64,000 nt of DNA from Trichomonas vaginalis G3 (GCF_026262505.1 NC_067203.1:25339411-25403410); one strand, 5' to 3'; counted from the stretch's first letter, positions 9,101 to 18,712 are shown. The notes: generated from the sequence alone by a model not told the origin. Numbers and translations are program-made.

Positions 9101-11324
9101 TATCACAAACGCTGTTCATTTGTTCACTGATCACTTAAAGAAACTGAGAATTGCAACATTTGCTGGTGAAGAAGACATTGTTTTTGGAGATAACGATGTT
9201 TTGGATGAGAAAATCATTCAGAAGGGTGATTCCGAGACAGACAAAGGAAATATCTTGATCAAAATTGATGCAAGATTAGTTGCAATGAAGAAAGTTTTGA
9301 GTGGAAGTGTTGTTTTGACAACAGATTACTTGATTTTCGAATCAGATGAGAAATATATTGAAATCGAATGTAAGACAATAGAAGCTGTCTATTTAAGACA
9401 TTATTTGTTACTCGACACATCATTGGAAGTATATACAAGTGCCAGAAGAGCCATTTTCCTTGATTTCCCAGGCGGAAAGAGAAAACATTTCTTGGATGTT
9501 TTGAGAAAACAAAAATTTGCAAAGAAGATTTTCATTCAATATAACCAAAGTGATATCAATCCTTTAGTTAAGAAAGCAACAGAAATGTGGTGCGACGGAC
9601 AACTGAGTAACTTCGACTATTTGATGAAGATAAATATTTACTCAGGAAGATCTTACAACGATTTGTCTCAATACCCTGTTTTCCCATGGATTTTGTCAGA
9701 TTATTCGTCAGAAAAACTTGACTTGAATTCGCCAGCTTCATACAGAGATTTGTCGAAACCTATTGGTGTTTTGGACGAAGAAAGATTGGAAGTAATGATG
9801 GAAAGAAGCAAGTCAACAGATGACGAAGAAAACAACTACTTGTACGGCTCTTTTTATTCATCTGCAGCTGTCGTAATTGGTTTCTTAGTAAGAATGGAAC
9901 CATTTACTTCACTTCACATTGAATTACAAAGTGGCAGATTTGACATTTCTGACAGATTATTCCATTCAATTCCACGAGCATGGGAGAGTGTCATTCACAC
10001 GACAATGGACTTCAGAGAACTTATTCCCGAATTCTTTTATCTCCCAGATTTCCTTGTAAATTCGAATGGCTTCGATTTAGGAAAAGGATCTACAATAAAC
10101 GGCGATGTTTTGTTGCCTCCTTGGGCAAGTAGTCCTTCTGACTTTATCAGGAAGAACAGAGAAGCTCTTGAAAGTCCATTTGCTACACAAGGTTTGCCAT
10201 ATTGGATTGATTTGATTTTCGGAATTAAATCAAGAGGAAAACTCGCGAAAGAATGCAATAACTACTTCGCGCCTTTCTTCTTCACAGAGTCAATAACGAA
10301 AGAAGTCATGAAAGACGCAGCAAAGTTCAAGTTCGCTCAAGAATTCGCTGCTTGTTTCGGAATGGCTCCTCAAAAAGTTTTTGACACTTTACATCCAGAA
10401 ATTCGTCAAAAGTCACAGAAAATCGATCCACCGCAAACATTGCAATTATTGGATTCCACGATGACATCAGAGATTGTCTGCATTTCCGCCATTTCGAAGA
10501 CAATTGTCGCTGTCACAAAAGACTGGGGAATCATCAAATTACTTCCAAACGAAACAGAAGAAGTTGGTGATATTGGAAGTGGTTTGGCAACAGGTCTAAA
10601 ACAGGAAAAGCCAATAGTCAAGATAAGCGATTACAATATGATCATAGCTTCTGAATTTGACAGAGCTTTTTCACTTGTTAATCCATTGACTTTTGAAAGA
10701 AAAGTGACAACAAGAAAACATATTGGAAAAGTCACAGCTGTTTGTGTTTCTCAGAACTACATCGCGACAGGAGATTCCGAGTCAACTGTCCGCCTCCAGG
10801 AGATCAACAGCGAAAAGGCTACTTTCGTTCCTTTCCATAAAAGTGTCATCAAAGCACTCGGAATTTCGGAAGACGCCGATATCCTTGTCTGTTGTTCTGA
10901 AGACGGATTTTTGTCGGTTACGACGTTGACAACGGGAAGAACATCGCATATCATGAAATGCGATGACGGGGTACCTATTTACGCGGATATAACTGGCTCT
11001 GGTTGCATAGTTGTCATTTTCGAGAACAAAGAAAATTTGATAATAAGATCTTTCGATATTAACTTGAATTCGATCAACTCTTGCACTGTTGCAGGTAGAT
11101 TTGCTTGCGCTGACATATTCGAGTGGTGCCATAAAGCAACTCACGCGATTATTTCAACAAAAGATGGTTCTCTTATGATCATCAACGTTGAGTCGGCTGA
11201 AGTCATCTGGGATATCCAAAAGAATGTTGTTAATGTAACTGCATGCGCTTACAGAGAAGAATGCCAAGATATAATTTTAGGAACGGCGGAAGGGAAAATT
11301 GTTTCTCTCCCACTCGTTAATTAG
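3192..11324 (+). CDS. BEACH domain-WD40 protein (LYST/NBEA type)
   Basis: A 2710-residue product. Residues 1 to about 1980 are helical, armadillo-like, with a lectin-like (ConA) segment around 870-1010. A PH-like region lies near 2010-2100. The BEACH domain, about 2120-2400, is marked by NDLSQYPVFPWILSDY, SYRDLSKPIG, FYSSAAVVIGFLVRMEPFT and FRELIPEFFYLPDFL. WD40-type repeats fill 2420-2710. BEACH proteins are large scaffolds for vesicle fission and fusion and lysosome-related traffic, and trichomonads carry several. Residues about 735-760 hold an odd low-complexity run of KSDN/KSDT repeats. The start at 3192 has an initiator 17 bases upstream; Met18 at 3243 is the alternative. The uninterrupted 8.1-kb frame shows an intact, intronless host gene. 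Antisense open frames within it are shadows. Confidence 0.93.
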   Translation: MSFSPVFFRQVKIINSDMVSLNCITIFTVNDKENSLLTYDMGIISNIIQARSEFSDMELFSIFYSFADLMNTEVPKTNVILAVRKLFALGYFITQIPHTERQSYYREMRDLVDIVINERMQFPALQTVFSCSVGFCLTQIIPHIRICDSSSPETRDIFDLSIMAMKYYKILMTINDGSLPIFQTYILYLLLTFTDPSQFDKEHIELLGDIINVASKAIVIPENINFNYVALIDKLIWMLKTEIELLMPETKVLILVFLTKICARFSVGIDFMIDNQNIENVALFIIGYLKTLQFGGKTTPERKDPVATGSSVPSRSIILSTFDQEISIDDQELNKKYPKYTNPPRYPDSLMRYPTVNVLLTALTQFSKFNIEYISSFIQKMLDLTSENRTYEILMFLAAFVRSIILANIQGYKLQLEKVKIIEKLYNETSSIYIDDEIILFVVEIDIFMMKSLPKHHNCFSIALSLLEKCLTRLQNSQFLIDCLAFIAVTCPSKLKTVLQDNKYDLRIANLMFFLQNKHVEQINANASQEILENIKKCRLSLFTINEVFLNDNVLCSFFFESEPFVESIIQHFYEEKTSKFALKLIKKGLSNLERNSKIITTISSFFCQTIKNAIEDTKYREYARSIIDATNDATAAAVLTQKFVQLFINFVINTKEEKDLFAILKLAQNCAKLHGKFKEFFTSYELIQMIQPAVEEIANKGGKFKLIEKIWFIIFDAEILPPFLKNQQIEDKSDNITKSDTTSKSDNSPVKSDIVLKSDNQEYVIHNAEPLCLIFDLLRKSDKEECVEFLKFMRKTCEESTSSGLQTNNSSFTTVLVNFLCEYRNSEEIDELFTEASNLFTFLAQYSIKSVDLMMIFQNMTALPNGKKPILTNDFLNSLLIIFQSPFESPSSFFHIQDKGSCITIPNITISQPITSFLFMIDIALLGYTTKGKLLFMECQSSESIFSVNFHNNLLKCAYRDNTKADFFDFDIGIIPNMWSNLIICYNQSIFSVFMNGKMIGQHELKIKPFTEKFNSIPLCINIPANIGLCLLSQNLNYDQDFVRKLGHLPRQNNTSFDPCEKGDFPSEFEMLFNKEFSESLLFIMSASICSNEKIGNLSHLKEKSYISMRNGSTFGFYPTSSMVISAIGGSGVLIPFFSQLDMSSAKSEDFDTSFLPVLIKLLIAFLRENPENQKSFSNLKGFKMIGNLIFRASSRQLTLQVVELFKMLFFELTVEDLILSMILNIFLDVRMWIYADIKVHVYIYQVLNEIYDKASPNIRELLLKEANLPNKILFMIKTCYWCKPTPKLSLFASPKILKNSKEGEIHRPNDLEVVRVELWKLLQKMFADNFTEFNSLALIYFATDVDDIMLTYETLRFMVSMIQSQDQRLVDAIASHINFEAFFPLLLSEKEELHILCIHIFVKFSKLAPKYSELFLSPYTFGEWVDSILAVMNTNQNSVNLADNIFGYVFNLFDKEQEGKLKLKLIEIPNSDENDLEIDDVTFLAIGIMAITPFDDELAYVYLSRLNKGLKQKQQQLLKCPSLVTSLLFFLIAHCPNESIKFDKSCQVVLNILAGIYCSSDKNVLDEMIVLLDLLTERTQKEYTYISRAVLTETIRCSLNGEYSFASEKLLIDVLNTTFVYLFSISNSSKYAIVPYPEEVVNEDEKPLTFQELTQLKMSNDTITLNYSFGTRSLKKQIWKDADLADTFLSCIEGMPENISMNQIVFANAKSLFFLYGFVLANGLMHAPHFPMFSNHIRFLTNKIPTDGGLSSPQKQAFICYIAGLSHIYMRTDRNHVSHIYMTEDAEAFGITFKAVFNMKRRIQWGSSIDSFEGCFKSRGHHFAHQALEEFSKYESEMPLLIKEYEKNLSKTIQTVTGNFESISTNFERLNEIANSQNTKNKKLQVTMQMMQFSSTMRNEMNIGAKLYKQMIRTLSSENGPWNSPDSNQTTHYKLDDTFQRNFRRGKMIENTLYSDHKHASILRDTGNITNAVHLFTDHLKKLRIATFAGEEDIVFGDNDVLDEKIIQKGDSETDKGNILIKIDARLVAMKKVLSGSVVLTTDYLIFESDEKYIEIECKTIEAVYLRHYLLLDTSLEVYTSARRAIFLDFPGGKRKHFLDVLRKQKFAKKIFIQYNQSDINPLVKKATEMWCDGQLSNFDYLMKINIYSGRSYNDLSQYPVFPWILSDYSSEKLDLNSPASYRDLSKPIGVLDEERLEVMMERSKSTDDEENNYLYGSFYSSAAVVIGFLVRMEPFTSLHIELQSGRFDISDRLFHSIPRAWESVIHTTMDFRELIPEFFYLPDFLVNSNGFDLGKGSTINGDVLLPPWASSPSDFIRKNREALESPFATQGLPYWIDLIFGIKSRGKLAKECNNYFAPFFFTESITKEVMKDAAKFKFAQEFAACFGMAPQKVFDTLHPEIRQKSQKIDPPQTLQLLDSTMTSEIVCISAISKTIVAVTKDWGIIKLLPNETEEVGDIGSGLATGLKQEKPIVKISDYNMIIASEFDRAFSLVNPLTFERKVTTRKHIGKVTAVCVSQNYIATGDSESTVRLQEINSEKATFVPFHKSVIKALGISEDADILVCCSEDGFLSVTTLTTGRTSHIMKCDDGVPIYADITGSGCIVVIFENKENLIIRSFDINLNSINSCTVAGRFACADIFEWCHKATHAIISTKDGSLMIINVESAEVIWDIQKNVVNVTACAYREECQDIILGTAEGKIVSLPLVN

Positions 11325-11865
11325 TTTAAACATAATGTATGGATTTAAGTAAAAAATATAAGTTTAGCAATGTTTTTTCTCAATGATATTTTTACAGTTT
11401 TTTTATCACTATAATATTCTCAATTAAAATATTTTCCGTATCCTTTGAAATTTTTGAATATTTTTCAAAGATTTACACGGTATAATTAATGATTAACGAA
11501 TAACTTATTTTTGAATGCAATGCTATTTCGAGATTATTAATGTATCCAATGCATAGGTGTTATGGGTGCGGTTAAAAATACTGTAAGAGCTTATGAAATT
11601 CGTAAAGCCGCAAATACTATAAACTATTTTTTATATCGTGTCAATGACCAACTTAATATCTTCTAATAAAATCCATATCAAGCTTATATCTAAATTTTGG
11701 TGCCTGTAAAATCCCGTCAATAATTTAATCAAAATTTGAATGAGGTCTTAATTTTTCAGAACTGTCTGAACTAACGTTGTTGTTACTTATCCAATATCTA
11801 TTAGAATAATTAAGTAATGAAAATTTCCTCCATTCAAATTTTTCAATTATAATATTTTACTTTTT
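11325..11865. other. Gene-free AT-rich spacer
   Basis: 540 bases after the BEACH gene. I see only AT-rich DNA with short homopolymer runs; no gene, RNA or strong repeat. Confidence 0.6.
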
Positions 11866-12579
11866 ATGAATTGTTATATTGTTCGTATTCTCCCAACCCA
11901 TGACTTTTTCGTGACGTTTAAAGAGCCTTTATCAGCAGGAGAAGTCAAGGATGAAATGTTCTTACAAATTGGAGTTCCAACGAGATCAATGACTTTAATT
12001 TTTAATGGAACAATATTACAGGATCATGTAATGCTCGATTCTGTAGGTGCAAAGCATACATCGATATTATATATGGTTATTAAGCAATGTGAAACAGTAT
12101 TTTTACGAGATCCTAGAAGAACGATTTTGGAAATTGTCTCGTTAATTTCATATCTTAGCAACGTTCCCAGTGGAGTATACAACAAAGCATTTAATGATAT
12201 TAGAGATTGCGTTAATTCGCCATGCTTGGAACCTGTGAAAAAACTTTGCAAAGAATTAAATCCGTTTTTAAAGAGAGTATTAGAGTTTATTGATAGCAAC
12301 GACGCTCCATTTGATGAATCTGCCATAGATATGCTTCTACGATATCAAGATTATGAATTTAATATTTTGGAAGGGCTTGAAGGCGAAATAAAATCAATTT
12401 GGAGTCAGACTTCGTCAACAATTGAGGTTGTCCTTGTTGATAACTCCTTAGATGAAATAATTGTGGAGAATACCGATGAATCAGAAGATTACGTTGAGCC
12501 CACAAATCTTGATTATACTTCCTCAATTAACTCCGATCCACTCCCATTTTGTATCAAATATGAAGACCCTGATTACTAA
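11866..12579 (+). CDS. Ubiquitin-like domain protein
   Basis: 237 residues. The N-terminal 75 form a ubiquitin-like fold: a first strand YIVRILPTHDFFVTF, a helix region GEVKDEMFLQIGVP, then LIFNGTILQDHVMLDSVGAKHTSILYMVIK, which lines up with ubiquitin's LIFAGKQLEDGRTLSDYN and the STLHLVLRL end. There is no terminal Gly-Gly, so it is a fixed domain and not a processed modifier. Residues 80-180 are helical with no family that I recognise; the last 40 are very acidic. Proteins of this layout often act as ubiquitin-pathway or proteasome adaptors, but that is inference. The start is the first Met and leaves the domain complete. Confidence 0.7.
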   Translation: MNCYIVRILPTHDFFVTFKEPLSAGEVKDEMFLQIGVPTRSMTLIFNGTILQDHVMLDSVGAKHTSILYMVIKQCETVFLRDPRRTILEIVSLISYLSNVPSGVYNKAFNDIRDCVNSPCLEPVKKLCKELNPFLKRVLEFIDSNDAPFDESAIDMLLRYQDYEFNILEGLEGEIKSIWSQTSSTIEVVLVDNSLDEIIVENTDESEDYVEPTNLDYTSSINSDPLPFCIKYEDPDY

Positions 12580-12991
12580 TTATTTGAAAAGATAATTCCA
12601 TTTTTCACCACTCTTATTTTTCATCCATTATATCTGCTTATTATGTTTGTATTTGAATTATAAAATTCATTTTATTGTGCCTTTTTTAAAATCATATTAG
12701 TTTTACTATATTTGCAAATGAAACTCATATTGTTTCTGATTTTAAAGCAGAGATATGAAATAAATCAGTCTTTTAACGATATTAATCAATTTGAGACGTT
12801 TGTAGATCTGATAGCTGCTAAGATGTTGAAAATGACATGGAATTTTCAAATTGTGTTATTTGGAAATGTTTGATAGTATAGTTACAAAAGATTTCTCATA
12901 CGAAGGATAGATGTAAAAGATCCATTTTCTACCAAATTTTACTCATTCAGAATAAATGATATGATAAAAGTGACAAATTCAGCAAAAATTC
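12580..12991. other. Gene-free AT-rich spacer
   Basis: 411 bases. A TCATT at 12943-12947 fits the initiator consensus, but two short upstream ATGs lie between it and the ATG at 12992, so its use is uncertain. Nothing else is seen. Confidence 0.5.
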
Positions 12992-14233
12992 ATGAGGAAA
13001 GCAATTGGGTGGGAGAAAAACTTTTTTGGAAATAGAACATATCTCCAATTTGCTCTTAAAGTAAGTGATAGCAAATATGTCAAGCCAATTGTTGAGAAAA
13101 GTATTAAAGCCATTGTTGGTTTCCATGTTGCAACAGAAAATGGGATGATTTATCCAACAGATGATCCAACGCCAGTTTTTAAGTTACCTGATGATTTCAA
13201 ATCGCTAAATGATGCTTGTAATTACATGTATTCACATCATACACGTCCCTTTAACAAGGCTCTTGCATCTATCGGTACTAATTCCGATACTGTTGTTTTA
13301 AATATTAGCCATGCAGCATCTGATGCTCGATATTTTTCTCATTTACTTGAGATTTTGAAAAGTAATGATGATTTTGCTGCACCTAGAATGATAGAATCTG
13401 TTGATTCAGCGTTTTCTAAAGAAATAGATTCATATAAATCAGAACTTCCTGTGTTTAATGCAGTCAATCCAAAATTATCACGTATTTATCAAAAAGAAAC
13501 AAAGTATACGACAATGGATAATACATCTCATCTTACTACTGCTGTTTCTGATTGTCAAAACATCAAATGCTACAACAAAAAGACAAAATTACTTCATCAT
13601 TTTTCCGAAAACCTTTGGTCATCTGTTATTTTATCAGCATCAGCATTCTCAGGAAATCTTTCAAAGATTGGGGTTGGTACATACATTGATTTGCGTCAAT
13701 TTATTAAAAATCCCGGATTACAACACTGTAACATCATTTCTTCGGTTCTTGTTTCAGCAGATGTTACTAAAGATACAACTCTTGGTGAATTTATGATGCG
13801 TTTACGTTCTTGTTTTGACGAAAAAATGAAGAATAAAGAAGCATTTGGATATCTCAAAGCAATGCAAGTCAATGGAACTAAACATGCAAGTACAATGCCT
13901 GGGATATGTATAGACTTGTCAAGTATTGGTCCTTTAAAGATTGGAGGTCCAATTAAAGATGTTTGTTTTGGACTTTTGCAGAAAGGCGACCGTTCTCAAG
14001 CAACTTGTTCATACATCAATTATACAGTTACTGATGGAATGAATTCAAGACTTGTCGGAAGAATTCGCCATTCACCTTTCTCATTAAGCGACAGGGATGC
14101 TGAATTATATGTTAGATCAGTTCACTATGCATTGGAAAACTTCACTCCTGATATTAAATGCGGAAGAGCTTTAGATGAATTAATTGAATTTCAATCCCAA
14201 ATTCAGAAGAGTTTTCCAAAACAGATTTCATAA
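12992..14233 (+). CDS. HxxxD acyltransferase-like protein (condensation/AATase superfamily)
   Basis: 413 residues. ISHAASDARYF near residue 110 matches the HxxxD active-site motif of CoA-dependent acyltransferases (chloramphenicol acetyltransferase, alcohol acetyltransferase and NRPS condensation folds), in which the His is the general base. The second half has the expected bridging region (IGVGTYIDLRQFIKNP, near 230) and a late block with SYINYTVTDGMNSRLVGRIRHSP. Length fits the single-chain members of about 400-450 residues. Substrate cannot be told from sequence. There is no signal peptide or membrane segment, so it is probably cytosolic. It stands alone, with an AT-rich spacer on both sides. 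Confidence 0.6.
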   Translation: MRKAIGWEKNFFGNRTYLQFALKVSDSKYVKPIVEKSIKAIVGFHVATENGMIYPTDDPTPVFKLPDDFKSLNDACNYMYSHHTRPFNKALASIGTNSDTVVLNISHAASDARYFSHLLEILKSNDDFAAPRMIESVDSAFSKEIDSYKSELPVFNAVNPKLSRIYQKETKYTTMDNTSHLTTAVSDCQNIKCYNKKTKLLHHFSENLWSSVILSASAFSGNLSKIGVGTYIDLRQFIKNPGLQHCNIISSVLVSADVTKDTTLGEFMMRLRSCFDEKMKNKEAFGYLKAMQVNGTKHASTMPGICIDLSSIGPLKIGGPIKDVCFGLLQKGDRSQATCSYINYTVTDGMNSRLVGRIRHSPFSLSDRDAELYVRSVHYALENFTPDIKCGRALDELIEFQSQIQKSFPKQIS

Positions 14234-14867
14234 AATCTTTAAAATGTATATTGTATTCGATGTTTGTAAACAATTTATAAGAAATAATTTTCAATATTTT
14301 TTTTTTACTAAGCCTTTCGAGCAGGATGCTTATAAGTTAATGCCTGTTAACACTTGGATGATATCATTATTTTTGGAATCTTACGAGCTGCAATCCAGCT
14401 GCTGCAGTTAGTTCCCTAGAAATTTGCCTTAAATACACAGCTGATTTGGGCAAAGAATCATCTTTTTCATCTGCTCCGTTGAAAAAGGGTAATTTTAGAT
14501 TTGATCGATCGATTGCACATTTAAGACTATTTCAATATCAGGTTTAGCTAATAATATAAATAAAGTCGATGATGCCAATACAGATATTTCACTTGAAAAA
14601 AACACGAAAGCCTTAATAGATTGAAAAACTTCTTTCAGAGATAAATTAATTTATCTAATCACGATTTTTTAATATTTAGGTATACTTACACTTGTGGATC
14701 CCGTGGATTATACCTGACTTACTTGATTCCTTACAATTCCAGTGAGTCTACAAAAATCATTTCAACATAAAACTCAACACAGAAATTAAATCATTATTTG
14801 ATTAAATCATTATTTTTATCAAATATAATCCTTCAATAATATTTTTTTAGAATAAATGTTTAATTCT
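14234..14867. other. Gene-free AT-rich spacer between convergent genes
   Basis: About 630 bases between the 3' ends of the acyltransferase and ankyrin genes. No supported gene or repeat. Confidence 0.6.
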
Positions 14868-16499
14868 TTACTCAGCACCAAGCGATTTAAGAATATTTTC
14901 CATAAATGTATTTTTTTGATCTCTGGCCATCTGAAGAGCTGTTTTTCCTTTATTGTTTTTTGCGTTGATATCTGCTCCATGAGAAACCAAATATCCAAAT
15001 GTTTTTTGTATATTTGGACTTGTTTCCCAAGGATAAAAGCCTCTGTGATTTTCAAGTGTGATATAATGAATGGCTGTATTTCCATCTTTATCTTTTGCAT
15101 TGACATCAATGTCATGTGATATTAGAAATTCATATGATTCTCTAGCATTAGAAACTGCAGCGTAGTGAAGTGCGGTTTTCCCATCACTACTCTTTGATGC
15201 AAAATCAGCACCGTGCAATATAAATAACTCTAGTGCATTTTTGTTGGATATGTATGCTGCTTGATGAAAGGCGTTCATTCCTTTTTCATTCTTTTTATTG
15301 AAATCTATTCCATTGGAAATGAAAATTTCTGCAATTTCTAGTGCAAGTTCTTTGTTGTGAGATGCTAATAAATAAAACAGTGGATTGTCGCCTAAGGAAT
15401 TTATTGCATTTACATCAGCTCCATGAGCAATTAAACACTCTATTGCCTCTTTATTATTTTTATTTGCTGCTTCGAAAAGTGGTGTACATTTATTATCATT
15501 CCTTGCATTGACATCAGCTCCATGAGAAATTAAAAACTCGATAAGCTCTGCATTACCATAGTTGGCTGCACTAAAAAGACATGTCTCTCCTAATTCATTT
15601 TTTGCATTGATATCAGCTCCTTTTGATAAGAGATATTCACAAAGAGGAAGCAAATTAAAAGCCGGTGATTCTACAAAACATTTGTTGATACTTTTTGTCT
15701 GGTCCAAGTACATTAAAAATGCTTGAATATTATTGTATCTTGTACAATTAATTAAAATTGTATGTATATTGCATTCATTCATTAGAAATGAAACAAAATC
15801 AATGTTATGAGATACCATTGCATATTTAATACGATCGTCGTTTAAAAATGGATCTTTGAGATTTGTATACTTCAAGCATTCATTGACAATATCTGGTTTT
15901 CCACTCAAAAATGATAAACCAAAGCAATTCTCTGTGATGTCTAAGCCGAATTTACTGATTAATAACTTAAAGCAATCAACAGATCCGTGATAGCAACATA
16001 ATTCAAGTAAAGTCATAGATCGAGGATAGAAAATGCTATGCAATGTTTGATTTTCATCAAAGTCTTCTAGTTCAGTGAATTTAATAAATGTTTGCAAGTC
16101 ATTTTCCATAATTGCTCTGTTAATTGTGCATTTTTCATATACATCCATGGTAAGATCTTTACATTCTTCAATTACCTCCTCATTGCAAGGAATTCCATAT
16201 TCTTTGAACATAAGGTATTGAAATGGATCAGAATTAATAATTAACTTACCTGGTTGATATTCATCGTAAACTTTTTTGAATAAAAACCAATATGACTTAA
16301 AATATTGGCATCTGAACCGGACTATTTCTGGAATAATATATAAAATATTCGAAGGCGTGCAGACTTTTGTTTCTATCAAATTGATTTTGATATCTTGGAA
16401 AATTTTGTCAATTACGGTCTCATCGAATGAATCTAGTTTGTATAATGCACTAAAAGTATCATGATATGCTTTGCAAAAGCTCATTGCCTCATCATACAT
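14868..16499 (-). CDS. Ankyrin repeat protein with DUF3447-type N-terminal region
   Basis: 543 residues. The N-terminal 150 are helical. Residues about 160-265 hold degenerate repeats of the DUF3447 type (SMTLLELCCYHGSVDCFKLLIS, GKPDIVNECLKY). From about 285 to 540 there are about eight ankyrin repeats with classic TPLFEAANKNNKEAIECLIAHGADVNA units. This architecture is greatly expanded in trichomonads; such proteins are cytosolic binding scaffolds of mostly unknown partners. The frame is complete and ends just after a last repeat. The start is the first Met, with a spacer upstream. Function beyond protein binding is not inferable. Confidence 0.88.
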   Translation of the reverse strand: MYDEAMSFCKAYHDTFSALYKLDSFDETVIDKIFQDIKINLIETKVCTPSNILYIIPEIVRFRCQYFKSYWFLFKKVYDEYQPGKLIINSDPFQYLMFKEYGIPCNEEVIEECKDLTMDVYEKCTINRAIMENDLQTFIKFTELEDFDENQTLHSIFYPRSMTLLELCCYHGSVDCFKLLISKFGLDITENCFGLSFLSGKPDIVNECLKYTNLKDPFLNDDRIKYAMVSHNIDFVSFLMNECNIHTILINCTRYNNIQAFLMYLDQTKSINKCFVESPAFNLLPLCEYLLSKGADINAKNELGETCLFSAANYGNAELIEFLISHGADVNARNDNKCTPLFEAANKNNKEAIECLIAHGADVNAINSLGDNPLFYLLASHNKELALEIAEIFISNGIDFNKKNEKGMNAFHQAAYISNKNALELFILHGADFASKSSDGKTALHYAAVSNARESYEFLISHDIDVNAKDKDGNTAIHYITLENHRGFYPWETSPNIQKTFGYLVSHGADINAKNNKGKTALQMARDQKNTFMENILKSLGAE

Positions 16500-16867
16500 G
16501 CTTTTTTCCTTGGAATTTTGGGGATGCCGGTGAATTTACCCAAAATATCACAAAATATTTTTGCTCAACTCGAGTAAGTACATTTCATTGGAACTTTTCG
16601 AGGACATATTTTGGGTGAAGCATGGATATCTCAGATCAAACCATCGTCAAATACATTAAGAGAGCCAAATAGATGCAACTCCAATTTCGCCAAGAACACT
16701 CAATTTTGCTAACACGGATATTCTGTACATTTCAAAACGCCAGAACTAGTAAAGAAGAGCCCAAACTAAAGAAAAAAACACAATAAAAAGATAATAATTC
16801 GCCAACAGATGATTCATATCTTAATAATGATCGTTCTTTACTTGATAGATACTAAAAGGATGACCAA

Positions 16868-17608
16868 ATGAACGAAATATCCAATCAAAATAAGAAACCA
16901 GACAATTTCATTGACATCTACAATTACAGCAACAATAATACAACTGAAATATTCATAGTCAAAGGCACCAAATCTCCACAAAGCACAGGAAGCAGCAAAG
17001 TTGCCAAAACAAATATCAAGCTTGAGTTATCAACAATATTTGATACAGCAACAGCATCTACACTATCAGATCTATATACAAATCAAATCAAATTAAAAAA
17101 AATCTATTAGCCTGCAAAAAGGGAAAAAATTATTGAAAGCTGATAAATTACTTTCTGAAGAAGACGAAATCATCAGTGAAATATTTGATGTACCACACGA
17201 GAGAGTTATTCCAGAACACGAAATGAATAAGGATGAAGTCAGTCAGATGAAGAGAATTTTGATGAGTTCTAAATCAGCCAACGGAATTAGTTTTGTCTTC
17301 CCAATCAACGCATAGTGAGAAGGTTTATGCATTAGATCCTGCAAGAAGAAAGAAACAGAAGACAGAAATTGAAGAAAAAGAGAAAGTTTAATGATTCTGA
17401 TGATTCGGATTATGATGCTAGCTCATCTAGAAAAGTTCCGAAATGCGTTGTTACTTATAAAGCTCTGTTGAAATTGGAGATGGAATTCCAGAGAAGAACG
17501 TCAAAAAGTTTTTTATCCTGCAATTGTTTTGTGTTCTTCAGATGCAGATATGGTTTTCTTAGAATTAGATGCTGGTATGTTTGGCCAAACAGTACAAGAG
17601 AAAGTTGA
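16868..17608 (+). pseudogene. Possible decayed host coding region
   Basis: Three short open pieces follow one another on the plus strand in different frames. They have protein-like composition: an Asn/Thr-rich piece, an acidic helical piece near 17133-17315 (LLSEEDEIISEIFDVPHERV), and a KKKRKFNDSDDSDYDASSS nuclear-localisation-like stretch near 17369. Spacers in this genome are usually richer in A and T and lack such runs. I read it as the remains of one nuclear-type protein gene, with at least two frame changes, but I recognise no family and could be wrong. Confidence 0.3.
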
Positions 17609-17908
17609 AGCACTTGAATCTCCATAAAAACCAATACTATTTTAATTATTATTGTTAAATTAAATGTTTTATGCTTTATTTCATTATATAATAACTTTTA
17701 TGTTTTCATTATTGATTGAAAATGTAATAGGTGATGAGATCAGCTTCTACATAACTTTTTTTTTGCGAAATCAAATCTCTCGGTTTTCGAGAGCTAGTAA
17801 AAAAATGAACACTTGCAACAAGTAATTACAAATTTTTAAAATTTACTATTAATCATTACAAACAAGAAATTAGTCCATAGATAAAGGAAATTCAACAAAA
17901 AAATGCGA

Positions 17909-18613
17909 TCAAACCTGCTTATTTTTAAGTTCAGAAACTTTATCAATAAGGTCACAAATAGTTTGTGGTTCGAGCTTTCCTAGGTTCAAAGAAACTGTAG
18001 TTTTTCTGCCAATTAATTTCGGTTCTCGAAGTTTGATGCATTCGGCTATTTCTGTTTTTTCTGTTTCACCATTTAATGATTCGATGTCTTTTCGAAGTTT
18101 AACTAATTCTTCATAAGAAAATTCAATTCCATTTTTAGGATTTATTTCATCATCTTCATTAGAAATGCATAACGTAGATGTGCTCTTTCTTTTATTGTTG
18201 TTTGTTGATGAAGTATTTATTGATTTAACTGAATCGCTTAATTTTTCTTGAAGAAACATTAATTTGTTCACCCAATCAACTTGAGGATTATCAGAAATAT
18301 ACATTAAAAGGTTATCTGCGTACTGTTTCATATCTAATGCTAAAATAGAAGTGATTGAATCTTCAATGCAGCATTTTTGAGAATTTTCCCAAATTAAATC
18401 TAAATCTTTTTTGAATTCGTGTACTGTTTTATATTTGTTGTTTTTTAATTTTCTTTCGATTGTTGTGAGGTCCATAGGAGTTTCAAGTTTTCCTTTAAAG
18501 TTGTTAAAGCCTTTCATTTTAGTATCAATTGGATCAATAAACCATTTTGCTGAAGGCCGTTGTTTTATCTTTGTCAAAGCCTGAAGTAGTTGCTTTCGAA
18601 TTAGATTTTCCAT
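17909..18613 (-). CDS. Small BET-like protein: bromodomain plus NET domain
   Basis: 234 residues. A bromodomain spans about residues 10-110: WFIDPIDTKMKGFNNF, LETPMDLTTIERKLKNNKYKTVHEFKKDLDLIWENSQKC, then the C helix. A NET (extraterminal) domain spans about 165-230: FSYEELVKLRKDIESLNGE, then IAECIKLREP, then VSLNLGKLEPQTICDLIDKV. Bromodomain plus NET defines BET chromatin readers, which bind acetyl-lysine on histones and recruit transcription factors. This one has a single bromodomain. The position usually filled by Tyr-Asn, whose Asn contacts acetyl-lysine, reads Cys-Cys (NSQKCC), so binding may be weak or different. The 5' end lies 100 bases from the Maverick target site, so the element sits in or near its promoter. 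Confidence 0.85.
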   Translation of the reverse strand: MENLIRKQLLQALTKIKQRPSAKWFIDPIDTKMKGFNNFKGKLETPMDLTTIERKLKNNKYKTVHEFKKDLDLIWENSQKCCIEDSITSILALDMKQYADNLLMYISDNPQVDWVNKLMFLQEKLSDSVKSINTSSTNNNKRKSTSTLCISNEDDEINPKNGIEFSYEELVKLRKDIESLNGETEKTEIAECIKLREPKLIGRKTTVSLNLGKLEPQTICDLIDKVSELKNKQV

Positions 18614-18712
18614 TTTTTGATAAAATAAATTTCAGAAATCTGACAACGTCTTCTTTGTGGTTTTCTGAGACTAGATTATGAAATAAGTAGAAATTCAAAA
18701 GCGTAAATAAAA

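Noticed and set aside
10782-11144. Antisense open frame in the WD40 part of the BEACH gene
   Set aside because: Shadow of the coding strand, with no recognisable protein features.
16868-17110. Separate small gene
   Set aside because: Better read as part of one decayed region with the following pieces; alone it has no support.
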